DNA of 19,348 nt from the NCBI GenBank assembly GCA_964629825.1, contig CAZVUW010000062.1, forward strand, positions 1 through 19,348, in the 5' to 3' direction. Origin of the DNA: CAZVUW01 sp964629825 (GTDB lineage Bacteria > Actinomycetota > Nitriliruptoria > Euzebyales > Egibacteraceae). Made by a program: the position numbers and the translations under genes. How positions within the stretch are numbered: the stretch's first letter is position 1; every line of letters begins with the position of its first letter. The notes under the pieces are model-generated. The model made no database searches, was not told the origin of the DNA, and saw only the letters and a program-made list of their open reading frames with translations. Below, piece after piece: positions 1 through 6,330 of the stretch.

Positions 1-197
1 CGGGCCGCGGCTACCACTGGGGCATGGCGACCTTCCACCCCGAGCTGCCGCGCGGCGCCCGGGTGCAGGTCAACCAGATCGGCTCGCTGCGCGAGATCCT
101 GCTCGGCCCCGCCCAGGAGAACGACGGCACGCTCAACCTGTTCGGGGCGCTGCGCACCTCGATGGCCACGACGGGCTACGAGTCGATCAAGGCCTTC
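1..197 (+). CDS. guaB3: GuaB3 family IMP dehydrogenase-related protein, C-terminal part (broken by gap)
   Basis: This is the C-terminal end of an IMP dehydrogenase-like protein of the actinobacterial GuaB3 type. The reading frame is open from base 3, and the start lies outside the window. The visible residues GYHWGMATFHPELPRG, then GSLREILLGPA and LNLFGALRTSMATTGYESIKAF, follow the usual end of GuaB3, where a glycine-rich stretch precedes a conserved helix. The family resembles IMP dehydrogenase, but the catalytic core is not visible here, so activity cannot be judged. The frame runs into ten Ns after codon AAF-type residues KAF at 197. The expected continuation (QRAEVMVAPS and onward) is found at 356-445, so the gene is split by a gap and a foreign insert. 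DUF5319 and guaA lie 3-4 kb downstream, which fits GuaB3 neighbourhoods. Confidence 0.82.
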
Positions 198-207
198 NNN
201 NNNNNNN
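198..207. other. Assembly gap of ten Ns
   Basis: Ten consecutive Ns separate two scaffold pieces. The number ten is a placeholder size used by some scaffolders, so it says nothing about true length. The frames on either side do not match across the gap. Confidence 0.97.
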
Positions 208-355
208 TTCTGTGTTGAACGGAGCGATCGTGGTTGATCCCATGAACTATTGGGACGACGCCGATGGGGTTCGACCCGACTTCGATGATCCCGCGGTGCC
301 GACGAGCGTTCTTGTGCAACGGTGGTTTCCGCTGGCCCGCGTCGTCAAGGCCTTC
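208..355 (+). pseudogene. Fragment of NADPH-dependent F420 reductase-like (NAD(P)-binding) gene, likely a chimeric join
   Basis: The frame starting at 209 gives SVLNGAIVVDPMNYW, then a DG-rich loop, TSVLVQRWFP and ARVVKAF. This is the pattern of the second half of the Rossmann domain in F420-dependent NADP oxidoreductase-like proteins, in which a strand (AIVVD) is followed by MNYW/MNYY, a TS-LVQ helix and VVKAFN. The part visible here ends exactly at the bases tcaaggccttc (345-355), which are identical to the last bases of guaB3 before the gap (187-197). After that the frame continues as the guaB3 tail. Nothing before 208 or after 355 belongs to this gene, so it is a fragment without a start or an end. 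It is most simply explained by misassembly at the shared 11-mer; a real recombination event cannot be excluded. Confidence 0.7.
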
Positions 356-445
356 CAGCGGGCCGAGGTCATGGTCGCGCCCTCGCTCCAGACCGAGGGC
401 AAGCACTACCAGCGCGCCCAGGGCATCGGCATGGGGCGCCGCTAG
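356..445 (+). CDS. guaB3: GuaB3, last 29 residues
   Basis: This segment encodes QRAEVMVAPSLQTEGK followed by HYQRAQGIGMGRR and a TAG stop. It is the tail expected after the KAF residues that end at 197: GuaB3 proteins have a helix ending in a Q-x-x-E-hydrophobic-V-A-P-S-x-x-T-E-G-K segment. It is joined in frame to the foreign F420 reductase-like fragment at the repeated 11-mer, and is out of frame with the upstream guaB3 part across the Ns. If the segment 198-355 is removed, the gene reads through without interruption. Confidence 0.75.
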   Translation, partial: QRAEVMVAPSLQTEGKHYQRAQGIGMGRR

Positions 446-471
446 ACGCCTCCAGATCCCGATCCCGTAGA

Positions 472-496
472 AGCAGCCGGCCCGAGGCCGGCTGCT
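472..496 (+). terminator. Hairpin after guaB3
   Basis: The arms agcagccggc (472-481) and gccggctgct (487-496) are perfectly complementary over 10 bp, with a 5-base loop. The hairpin begins 26 bp after the guaB3 stop. No T-run follows, as is common for high-GC Actinobacteria. Confidence 0.65.
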
Positions 497-561
497 CTCG
501 CGTCTGGCCCCGCCAACACCGCTGCGAAAAAGCCGAGGAAAACGCTCAAGCCATCGTCGCC

Positions 562-628
562 ACGGCCGTCTGGGTCATCTGTCGGCAGAGAAGCCGGCGA
601 CAGGTGAGGCCGTTGGCCCCGGCGCCAA
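562..628 (+). promoter_or_regulatory. Foldable leader upstream of the 41-residue membrane peptide
   Basis: An outer helix (acggcc 562-567 with ggccgt 608-613) encloses an inner one (ctgtc 579-583 with gacag 599-603, extended by ggc/gcc at 584-586 and 593-595, with loop agagaa). A third hairpin, ttggc (613-617) with gccaa (624-628), covers the first two bases of the ribosome binding site aaggag (627-632). I tried to match it to known riboswitch consensus patterns from memory and none fits. The pairing is seen directly; a regulatory role is inference. Confidence 0.35.
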
Positions 629-638
629 GGAGTGGCAG

Positions 639-764
639 ATGGCACCTTCGACCACCGAGCACACGACCGAGCGGGCTCTGACCGAGCTCACCTCGCTCAG
701 CTCCGTCCGTGACGTGTTCGCACTGGGAGCCGTGCTGATCGCCGCCATCGCCTGGGCGCTCTAG
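639..764 (+). CDS. Small single-pass membrane peptide, 41 aa
   Basis: The ATG at 639 is preceded by a very good ribosome binding site, aaggag (627-632), with 6 bases between. The product is 41 residues: a polar Thr/Ser/Glu-rich N-terminal half (residues 1-25) and one hydrophobic segment, VFALGAVLIAAIAWAL (26-41), which runs to the C-terminus. That topology suggests a tail-anchored or small inner-membrane peptide with the polar half in the cytoplasm. I do not recognise a family. The start choice is supported by the ribosome binding site and the codon pattern; the stop is followed by a long hairpin (783-820). It is convergent with the sugar aminotransferase gene. Confidence 0.6.
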   Translation: MAPSTTEHTTERALTELTSLSSVRDVFALGAVLIAAIAWAL

Positions 765-782
765 ACAGCTTTACGACCGCGC

Positions 783-820
783 CCTCCCTGGGCTCCGCGG
801 GGGCACGGTGCCCAGGGAGG
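783..820. terminator. Long hairpin between convergent genes
   Basis: The arms cctccctgggc (783-793) and gcccagggagg (810-820) form a perfect 11-bp stem with a 16-base loop. It lies between the end of the small membrane peptide and the end of the aminotransferase gene, so it can serve both strands as a terminator. Confidence 0.65.
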
Positions 821-903
821 CGGCGCAGACTTCCGGCTCTGCCGGCCGCAGGCGGGCACACGTGCCAGGCCCGGCCCGCCGGCGAGCCGTAACCGGCCGC
901 GCC

Positions 904-2028
904 TCACCGGCCGCAGGCCAGCACGATGTCGATGATCTCCGCCTGCTCGGCTTCGCTCAGATTCGAGCCGCTCGGCAGGCACAGCCCGTCCGCGAACAGC
1001 CCCGCGCTGACCGCCCCGCCGAGGATCTCGGCTTCCGCGTAGACGGGTTGCAGGTGCATCGGCTTCCACACCGGGCGTGCCTCGATGTCGCGCTCATGCA
1101 GGGCTAGTCGGATCTGCTCGCGGTCGGCGCCGAAGCTCGCCGCGTCGACGGTGATGCAGGTCAGCCAGCAGTTCGGCTCGCCGTAGTCGGCGAACGGCAT
1201 GGGTTCCAGGCCATCGCACTCCGCGAAGGCCGCGCGGTAGCGGGCGTTGATCCGCCGTCGCGCGGCGATCTTGTCGTCAAGCCCCTGAAGCTGGGCGCGA
1301 CCGAGCGCCGCCAGCAGGTTCGACATCCGGTAGTTGTGCCCGATGACGCTGTGCTCGTAGTGCGGGGCCGGGTCTCGGGCCTGGGTGGCCAGATGCCGGG
1401 CGCGCGCGATCAGGTCCTCGTCGGCCGAGACGAGCATGCCTCCGCCGGAGGTCGTGATGATCTTGTTGCCGTTGAATGAGAACGCGGCGGCAAGCCCGAA
1501 CGAGCCCGCGGGACGTCCGCGGTAGGTGGCACCCAGAGCCTCGGCCGCATCCTCGATCACCGGCACGCCGTGCTCGGCGCACAGCGGCAGGATCCGGTCG
1601 TAGTCGGCGCACTGCCCGTAGAGGTCGACGGTGACGACCGCGGCCGGGAGCGTCCCGGCCCGCGCCCGCGTCTCCAGCGCCTCGGCGAGCAGGTCGGGGT
1701 CGAGCTGCCAGGTCGCGGCCTCGGCGTCGAGGAAGACGGGGCGCGCGCCCACATATGTGATGGCGTTGGCGGTGGCCGCGAAGGTCAGGGTCGAGGTCAG
1801 CACCTCGTCGCCGGGGCCGACGCCGAGCAGCAGCAGCGCCAGGTGCAGCGCGGCCGTCCCCGAGGACAGGGCCGCGGCGTGGGGCAGGCCCACCCGCGCT
1901 GCGAGCTCGGCCTCGAAGGCATCCACGTGCGGGCCCAGCGGGGCGATCCAGCCCGAGTCGAACGCGTCGAGGAGCAGCTCCCGCTCGCGCGGCCCGACGT
2001 CCGGCGGCGACAGGTAAATGCGCGCCAT
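904..2028 (-). CDS. DegT/DnrJ/EryC1/StrS family PLP-dependent sugar aminotransferase
   Basis: This 374-residue protein is a full-length member of the DegT/DnrJ/EryC1/StrS aminotransferase family. Such enzymes transfer an amino group, usually from glutamate, to a keto-sugar nucleotide using pyridoxal phosphate. The N-terminus (IYLSPPDVGPRERELL...SGWIAPLGPHVDAFE) is typical of the PglE/LegC-like branch. The SSGTAAL motif sits at 55-61, the cofactor-binding Asp is probably D160 in VIEDAAEALG, and the Schiff-base lysine is K189 in SFNGNKIITTSGGG. The ATG (2028) lies 4 bp after the stop of the nucleotide-sugar dehydrogenase gene, so the two are likely co-transcribed and act in one sugar-nucleotide pathway, for example an amino or diamino uronate for cell-surface glycans. 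The exact sugar substrate cannot be told from sequence. Confidence 0.9.
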   Translation of the reverse strand: MARIYLSPPDVGPRERELLLDAFDSGWIAPLGPHVDAFEAELAARVGLPHAAALSSGTAALHLALLLLGVGPGDEVLTSTLTFAATANAITYVGARPVFLDAEAATWQLDPDLLAEALETRARAGTLPAAVVTVDLYGQCADYDRILPLCAEHGVPVIEDAAEALGATYRGRPAGSFGLAAAFSFNGNKIITTSGGGMLVSADEDLIARARHLATQARDPAPHYEHSVIGHNYRMSNLLAALGRAQLQGLDDKIAARRRINARYRAAFAECDGLEPMPFADYGEPNCWLTCITVDAASFGADREQIRLALHERDIEARPVWKPMHLQPVYAEAEILGGAVSAGLFADGLCLPSGSNLSEAEQAEIIDIVLACGR

Positions 2029-2032
2029 CGGG

Positions 2033-3307
2033 CTAGAGCCGGTGGATGTGCGCGCCGGCCTTCGGGACGCGGTTGCGGGCGTCGAACACGAGCTTGGCGT
2101 GGCGGGCGATAAGGTCGTAGTCGACCGTCGAGTGGTCCGTGACCACGACCACGCAGTCGGCGGCGGCCAGCTCCTCCTCGGTCAGGTCGACGCTCTTCAG
2201 CTCGCCGGCCTCCGGCAGGGTCGTGGTCGGCACGAAGGGGTCGTGGTAGCGCACCTGGGCGCCCTTGCGGACCAGCCGCTCGATGATGGGCAGGGCGGGC
2301 GACTCCCGCAGGTCGGCGATGTCGCGCTTGTAGGCGACGCCGAGCACCAGGACGCGTGAGCCGTTGACCGGCTTGGCCTGATCGTTCAGCAGCTCCTGGA
2401 CCCGCTGCACGACGTGCAGCGGCATGGCGTCGTTAACCGCTTGCGCCAGCTCGATGAACTTGGCTGCGCCCCCGAGCTGGCGGACGCGCCAGGACAGGTA
2501 CATGGGATCCACCGGGATGCAGTGCCCGCCAACGCCCGGGCCGGGGTAGAAGGGCATGAAGCCGAAGGGCTTGGTGGCGGCCGCGTCGATGACCTCCCAC
2601 ACGTCCAGGCCCATCTCTCGGAACAGCACCGCGAGCTCGTTGACCAGGGCGATGTTCAGGTGGCGGAAGGTGTTCTCCAGCAGCTTCGCCGCCTCGGCGG
2701 TGGAGGGGCCGGAGACCTGGACCACCTGCTCGACGAAGGTGCCGTAGAACTCGGCCGCCCGCTTGGTGGCGCGCTCAGTGGTCCCGCCGACGATCTTGGG
2801 CGTGTTGGCGATGCCGTAGGTGGGGTTGCCCGGGTCGATCCGCTCGGGGGAGAAGACCAGGTCGAAGCCCTCGCCGACCTTGCGGCCGGTCGTCCGCTCC
2901 AGGATCGGGATGAGGACCTCCTCCGTCGTGCCGGGGTAGGTGGTCGACTCGAGGATGATCAGCGCGCCGTCCTGGAGCTTCTCACCTACCGCGGTCGCCG
3001 CCGACTCGACGTAGCTGAGGTCGGGCGCATCCGCCAGGTAGGGCGTGGGCACGCACAGGATGACCGTCTCGACCTCGGCGACGGGGTCGTAGCTCTCGGA
3101 GGCGCGGTAGGAGCCGGCGGCCAGGACCTCCTCGAGGTCGGCGTCGGTCACGTCGCCCACCGGGCTGCGACCCGCGTTCAGGTCGGCCACGCGGTCGGCC
3201 AGCAGGTCGATCCCGACCACGGTGTGGCCGGCCTTGGCGGCGGCGATCGCCAGCGGCAGGCCCACGTAGCCCTGGCCGATGACGGCGACGCGCTGCTTGG
3301 TGCTCAT
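2033..3307 (-). CDS. Nucleotide-sugar 6-dehydrogenase (UDP-ManNAc/UDP-GlcNAc or UDP-glucose dehydrogenase family)
   Basis: This 424-residue NAD-dependent enzyme oxidises the C6 hydroxyl of a UDP-sugar to a carboxylate in two steps. A Rossmann motif GQGYVGLPLA is at 11-20. The conserved STTYPGTTEE segment (121-130) and FSPERIDPGNP (152-162) follow. The catalytic lysine is K208 in EAAKLLENTFR, and the nucleophilic cysteine is C263 in GPGVGGHCIPVDP. The HCIPVDP form, rather than CFPKD, points to the WecC/WbpA/TviB branch, acting on UDP-N-acetylhexosamines, instead of UDP-glucose; this is inference. A longer reading frame exists to 3568, but ATG 3307 is chosen: it begins right before the Rossmann strand (MSTKQRVAVIG) and has a G-rich stretch (ggggggaa) 7 bases upstream. 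It overlaps no other gene, and the aminotransferase follows 4 bp downstream. Confidence 0.9.
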   Translation of the reverse strand: MSTKQRVAVIGQGYVGLPLAIAAAKAGHTVVGIDLLADRVADLNAGRSPVGDVTDADLEEVLAAGSYRASESYDPVAEVETVILCVPTPYLADAPDLSYVESAATAVGEKLQDGALIILESTTYPGTTEEVLIPILERTTGRKVGEGFDLVFSPERIDPGNPTYGIANTPKIVGGTTERATKRAAEFYGTFVEQVVQVSGPSTAEAAKLLENTFRHLNIALVNELAVLFREMGLDVWEVIDAAATKPFGFMPFYPGPGVGGHCIPVDPMYLSWRVRQLGGAAKFIELAQAVNDAMPLHVVQRVQELLNDQAKPVNGSRVLVLGVAYKRDIADLRESPALPIIERLVRKGAQVRYHDPFVPTTTLPEAGELKSVDLTEEELAAADCVVVVTDHSTVDYDLIARHAKLVFDARNRVPKAGAHIHRL

Positions 3308-3377
3308 GCTTGGGTTCCCCCCGAATCGGTTGGCACGAGAGTAGGCGCTGAATGCAGAGAGTGACCGGCGCGTCAGG

Positions 3378-3950
3378 TCACGGCAGTCCTCGGAGCGGGG
3401 GCAGGTCGGCCGCTGCCAGGAGAGCGCTGACCTCGGCAGGTTGCCAGCCCCGCTCGAGCAGGGCCCGCGCGATGCGGGCCGGGCCGAGGTGGTTGCCGCA
3501 GCCCGGGCAGAAGCGCACCAGCACGTCGTCGCCGGGAAGGGGACCGCCGCAGTAGGGGCAGCCGCCACCAGGCGCGCGCTGGATGGGAGCAGGCGGCACC
3601 TCGGAGTCGGCCAGGCCGTCTAGGTAGCCTTGCGCGTACTGCCAGTCGACGTAGTCCTCGGGCCGCGGCGCGTAGGCGGGCTCGTGCACCGGCGTCTCGC
3701 CCGAGGTGAGCAGCGCGTTCAGGTTCTCCTCGAGCATCTGCCAGCCGTAGAAGTGCTCCTCAACGCAGTCCTCGCAGAAGACGCTGACGCCCTTGAAGCC
3801 CTCGGGCTCGAAGGTCCGGCGGAAGGCGGCCAGGTCTTCCAGGTCCCGGCGGACCCGCTCCGCCTCCTCGGCATCGAGGGGCCGGCGCTCCTCGCCGTAG
3901 TCGTCGAAGTCGTCGTCGCGCATCGTGTCACTGTAGTCCTCGAAGGCCAT
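3378..3950 (-). CDS. DUF5319 family protein with C-terminal zinc ribbon
   Basis: This protein is 190 residues when started at ATG 3950. It begins with an acidic segment (DDDFDDYGEE) and a charged helix (26-50). The conserved core has FCEDCVEEHFYGWQML at about 58-73, with a C59-x-x-C62 pair and H66, then PVHEPAY and EDYVDWQYAQGYLDGL. That is the DUF5319 signature, of unknown function and typical of Actinobacteria. A zinc ribbon follows, with CPYC at 131-134 and CPGC at 148-151. A short helical tail (160-190) ends the protein; many family members lack this ribbon-plus-helix extension as far as I know. The start is uncertain: 3950 has GAGG directly abutting, and ATG 3923 is an alternative with no better site. 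The gene is divergent from guaA with 93 bp between, so it shares that control region. Confidence 0.78.
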   Translation of the reverse strand: MAFEDYSDTMRDDDFDDYGEERRPLDAEEAERVRRDLEDLAAFRRTFEPEGFKGVSVFCEDCVEEHFYGWQMLEENLNALLTSGETPVHEPAYAPRPEDYVDWQYAQGYLDGLADSEVPPAPIQRAPGGGCPYCGGPLPGDDVLVRFCPGCGNHLGPARIARALLERGWQPAEVSALLAAADLPPLRGLP

Positions 3951-4043
3951 CCTCTGCCGGGCGCTGGGGACCCCGAGATGGGGCAGATCCCCGACGGCGG
4001 ATAGTCTGCGCAGCACCGACCCCCGACGCAGCGAGGACACCAG
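3951..4043. promoter_or_regulatory. Divergent promoter region of DUF5319 and guaA
   Basis: These 93 bp must hold the start signals for two divergent genes. On the plus strand, gatagt (4000-4005) resembles a -10 element; no clear -35 is seen. The guaA ribosome binding site is gagga (4033-4037), 6 bases before GTG 4044. The minus-strand promoter is not visible to me. Confidence 0.4.
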
Positions 4044-5591
4044 GTGAGCTCACCGATCGAGGAGTTCGACACCGTGCTGGTGGTGGACTTCGGCGCGCAG
4101 TACGCCCAGGTCATCGCCAGGCGCGTTCGCGAGTGCCACGTCTACTCGGAGATCGTCCCCCACGACACCTCGGTTGACGAGCTCCTGGCCCGCAAGCCCG
4201 TCGGCATCATCCTCTCCGGAGGCCCGCGGTCGGTGTACTCCGAGAACGCGCCGCGCATCGACCCGGCGGTCTTCTCGGCGGGGATCCCGATCCTGGGCAT
4301 CTGCTACGGCCAGCAGCTCATGGCACAGGCGCTCGGCGGCGAGGTTGCGCGGACCGGCGGCGGCGAGTTCGGCAAGACCGAGCTGCAGGTCGAGCTGGAC
4401 TCCGTCCTGCTGGCAGGCCAGCCGGTGGAGCAGACCGTGTGGATGAGCCACAACGACGCGGTCGTCCGCCCGCCCGAGGGCTTCCGCGCCATCGCCTCCA
4501 CCAGGGGCGCTCCCATCGCCGCCTTCGAGGACCCCGATCGTTGTCTGTTCGGCGTCCAGTACCACCCCGAGGTGACCCACACCCCGCGCGGGCTCGACGT
4601 CATCAAGTCCTTCCTGGCCGCGGCGGGTGCGCGCCCGACCTGGACCTCACACTCCGTGATCGAGGCAGCGGTCGCCGCCATCCGCGAGCAGGTCGGCTCC
4701 GCGAACGTGCTGTGCGCGCTGTCGGGCGGGGTGGACTCGGCCGTGGCGGCGAAGCTGGTGCACGAGGCCGTCGGCGACCAGCTCGTGTGCGTCTACGTCG
4801 ACCACGGGCTCATGCGGCGCAACGAGACCGAGCAGATCCAGGAGGCCTTCGGCCGCCACTCCTCGGCTCGGCTGGTGACCGTGGATGCCCGCGAGCGCTT
4901 CCTCAAGCGGCTCGCCGGCGTCACCGACCCCGAGACCAAGCGCAAGATCATCGGCGAGGAGTTCATCCGCGTCTTCGAGGAGGCCGCGGCCGAGCACGCC
5001 GGCGACGCCACCTTCCTGGTGCAGGGGACGCTCTACCCGGACGTCATCGAGTCCGGCCACGGGACGGCCGCCACGATCAAGTCGCACCACAATGTGGGGG
5101 GGCTCCCCGAGGACATGAAGTTCGAGCTGGTGGAGCCGCTCCGCTGGCTGTTCAAGGACGAGGTCCGGCGCGTCGGCGAGGAGCTGGGTCTGCCCGAGCA
5201 GCTCGTGCACCGCCAGCCCTTCCCGGGACCTGGCCTAGCCGTCCGGATCATCGGCGAGGTCACCGCCGAGCGGCTCGAGCTGCTGCGCGCCGCCGACGCG
5301 ATCGTGCTCGAGGAGCTGGCCCGCGCCGGCCTGGAGCGCGAGATCTGGCAGTCGTTCGCGGTCCTGCCCGCCATCCGCTCGGTGGGGGTCCAGGGCGACG
5401 AGCGGACCTACGGCCACCCCATGATCGTGCGGGCCGTCACCAGTGAGGACGCGATGACCGCGGACTTCGCGCGCATCCCATACGACGTGCTGGAGCGGAT
5501 CAGCTCGCGCGTGATCGGCGAGGTCAGCGGCATCAACCGGGTTGTCTACGACGTCACATCCAAGCCGCCGGGCACCATAGAGTGGGAGTAG
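4044..5591 (+). CDS. guaA: GMP synthase (glutamine-hydrolysing)
   Basis: GuaA makes GMP from XMP, ATP and glutamine, the last step of guanine nucleotide synthesis. The 515-residue protein has both expected halves. The N-terminal class I glutamine amidotransferase domain (about 1-200) carries the nucleophile C87 in GICYGQQL and the pair H174/E176 in YHPEV. The ATP-pyrophosphatase domain begins with the P-loop SGGVDS at 227-232 and includes GTLYPDVIES; the C-terminal dimerisation domain ends with KPPGTIEWE, the standard ending. Length is within the usual 510-525 range. The GTG start (4044) is supported by the ribosome binding site gagga. No key residue is missing. Nearby guaB3 fragments and the DUF5319 gene match the purine-gene neighbourhood common in this group. 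Confidence 0.98.
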   Translation: MSSPIEEFDTVLVVDFGAQYAQVIARRVRECHVYSEIVPHDTSVDELLARKPVGIILSGGPRSVYSENAPRIDPAVFSAGIPILGICYGQQLMAQALGGEVARTGGGEFGKTELQVELDSVLLAGQPVEQTVWMSHNDAVVRPPEGFRAIASTRGAPIAAFEDPDRCLFGVQYHPEVTHTPRGLDVIKSFLAAAGARPTWTSHSVIEAAVAAIREQVGSANVLCALSGGVDSAVAAKLVHEAVGDQLVCVYVDHGLMRRNETEQIQEAFGRHSSARLVTVDARERFLKRLAGVTDPETKRKIIGEEFIRVFEEAAAEHAGDATFLVQGTLYPDVIESGHGTAATIKSHHNVGGLPEDMKFELVEPLRWLFKDEVRRVGEELGLPEQLVHRQPFPGPGLAVRIIGEVTAERLELLRAADAIVLEELARAGLEREIWQSFAVLPAIRSVGVQGDERTYGHPMIVRAVTSEDAMTADFARIPYDVLERISSRVIGEVSGINRVVYDVTSKPPGTIEWE

Positions 5592-5606
5592 TCATCCGGA
5601 GTAGTC

Positions 5607-5621
5607 ACTCCAAAGAGGAGT
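5607..5621 (+). terminator. Short hairpin after guaA
   Basis: The arms actcc (5607-5611) and ggagt (5617-5621) enclose aaaga. It is small and no T-run follows, so the call is weak. It lies just past two copies of ggagtagtca (5585-5594 and 5598-5607). Confidence 0.3.
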
Positions 5622-5655
5622 ATCCGCCGTTCGTGCGGGTATGCCTGCTCCGAAG

Positions 5656-5700
5656 TTGTGGTAGTGCTTTGAGCAGATATCACTTACAGTAAGCGCGGGT
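5656..5700 (+). promoter_or_regulatory. Putative promoter/operator region before the LPXTG-like gene
   Basis: The stretch is clearly richer in A/T than its surroundings. It holds TTGTGG (5656-5661) and TATCAC (5678-5683) at a 16-bp spacing, a weak -35/-10 pair. A near-perfect palindrome, cttac-a-gtaag (5684-5693 with its flanks), lies just downstream. The motif gcgggtat occurs at 5635-5642 and again at 5695-5702, exactly 60 bp apart. Any function is inference. Confidence 0.3.
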
Positions 5701-5770
5701 ATCCTGGCGGTTGAGAAGCAGGCAGGGCCCCCCTTCGGCAGCATCCGGGCGGCACGAGGAGCACCTTGCG

Positions 5771-6298
5771 ATGACGGCGGGATCAACCCACAGCTCATCG
5801 AGATCTGCGACGACGTCGCGGCGCATGGTGCTCCGCGGCCTTGCGGTGGCGCCCTGGGTGGCGCCTTCGGTCACCGTCGTCTTGGCCCAGCCGGCGCCGC
5901 CTGGCAGCCCGCCGCCGCCCACTGAGACTCCAACCCCAACGGAGACTCCAACCCCAACGCCGACGCCGACGGAGTCGGTCCTGCCCACCGAGTTCGAGAG
6001 CCCGACGCCGACGCCCACGCCGACCGAGTCGGTCCTCCCGACCGAGTTCGAGAGCCCGACGCCATCGGTCAGCCCTACGGTGCGTGAGCGGCCCCGTCCG
6101 CCCGTCGCACGACGCCGCGAGCTGCCCCGCACAGGCGCCAACCTCCTGGGCGCCACGGCGCTGGCGGCCGGCCTAACGGCCAGCGGCGCGGGCGCGCTGC
6201 GTGAGGCGCGCCGGCGCGAGCAGCTGCTGGGCGCCGCGGCCGATCAGGGACCCGAGGACGAGCTGCGCAGCGAGCTCGACATCGACGGGGAGCTCTGA
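5771..6298 (+). CDS. Small Tat-type exported protein with LPXTG-like sorting signal and Pro/Thr repeats
   Basis: The start ATG 5771 has a ribosome binding site gaggag (5756-5761), 9 bases upstream, and gives 175 residues. Residues 16-40 (SRRMVLRGLAVAPWVAPSVTVVLAQ) look like a twin-arginine signal. Residues 41-113 are Pro/Thr/Glu-rich and probably extended; they contain an 18-residue unit, TPTPTPTESVLPTEFESP, twice in tandem (61-78 and 79-96). LPRTG at 118-122 is followed by a hydrophobic segment (125-144) and basic residues (REARRRE), which is the layout of a sortase substrate. The C-terminal tail after the basic patch is about 25 residues and acidic, longer than most sorting signals. No sortase gene is in the window. 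It could instead be a simple membrane-anchored stalk protein. Confidence 0.65.
   Translation: MTAGSTHSSSRSATTSRRMVLRGLAVAPWVAPSVTVVLAQPAPPGSPPPPTETPTPTETPTPTPTPTESVLPTEFESPTPTPTPTESVLPTEFESPTPSVSPTVRERPRPPVARRRELPRTGANLLGATALAAGLTASGAGALREARRREQLLGAAADQGPEDELRSELDIDGEL
5951..6058 (+). repeat. Two 54-bp tandem units inside the LPXTG-like gene
   Basis: Units 5951-6004 and 6005-6058 encode the same 18 residues. The DNA differs at 6 of 54 bases, all in third codon positions and all synonymous. The translation is exact, so selection or gene conversion may have preserved the protein while the codons diverged. Confidence 0.85.
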
Positions 6299-6330
6299 GC
6301 CTCCTCCGTCCATCGTCGGGCTGACGGACG

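Noticed and set aside
497..640. A known riboswitch (c-di-GMP, ZTP, cobalamin, SAM or TPP) before the small peptide
   Set aside because: The conserved core sequences recalled for these classes are absent. Only the pairing is visible, so it is listed as an unassigned leader.
3338..3343. TACTCT on the minus strand as a promoter for the sugar operon
   Set aside because: It is a weak -10 alone; no -35 at the right distance was found.
2414..3364. A 316-residue plus-strand frame opposite the sugar dehydrogenase
   Set aside because: It is the antisense shadow of a well-supported gene and shows no domain of its own.
3308..3568. Extra 87 residues at the N-terminus of the nucleotide-sugar dehydrogenase
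   Set aside because: The Rossmann motif starts just after the internal ATG at 3307. The extension overlaps the DUF5319 gene and has no domain.
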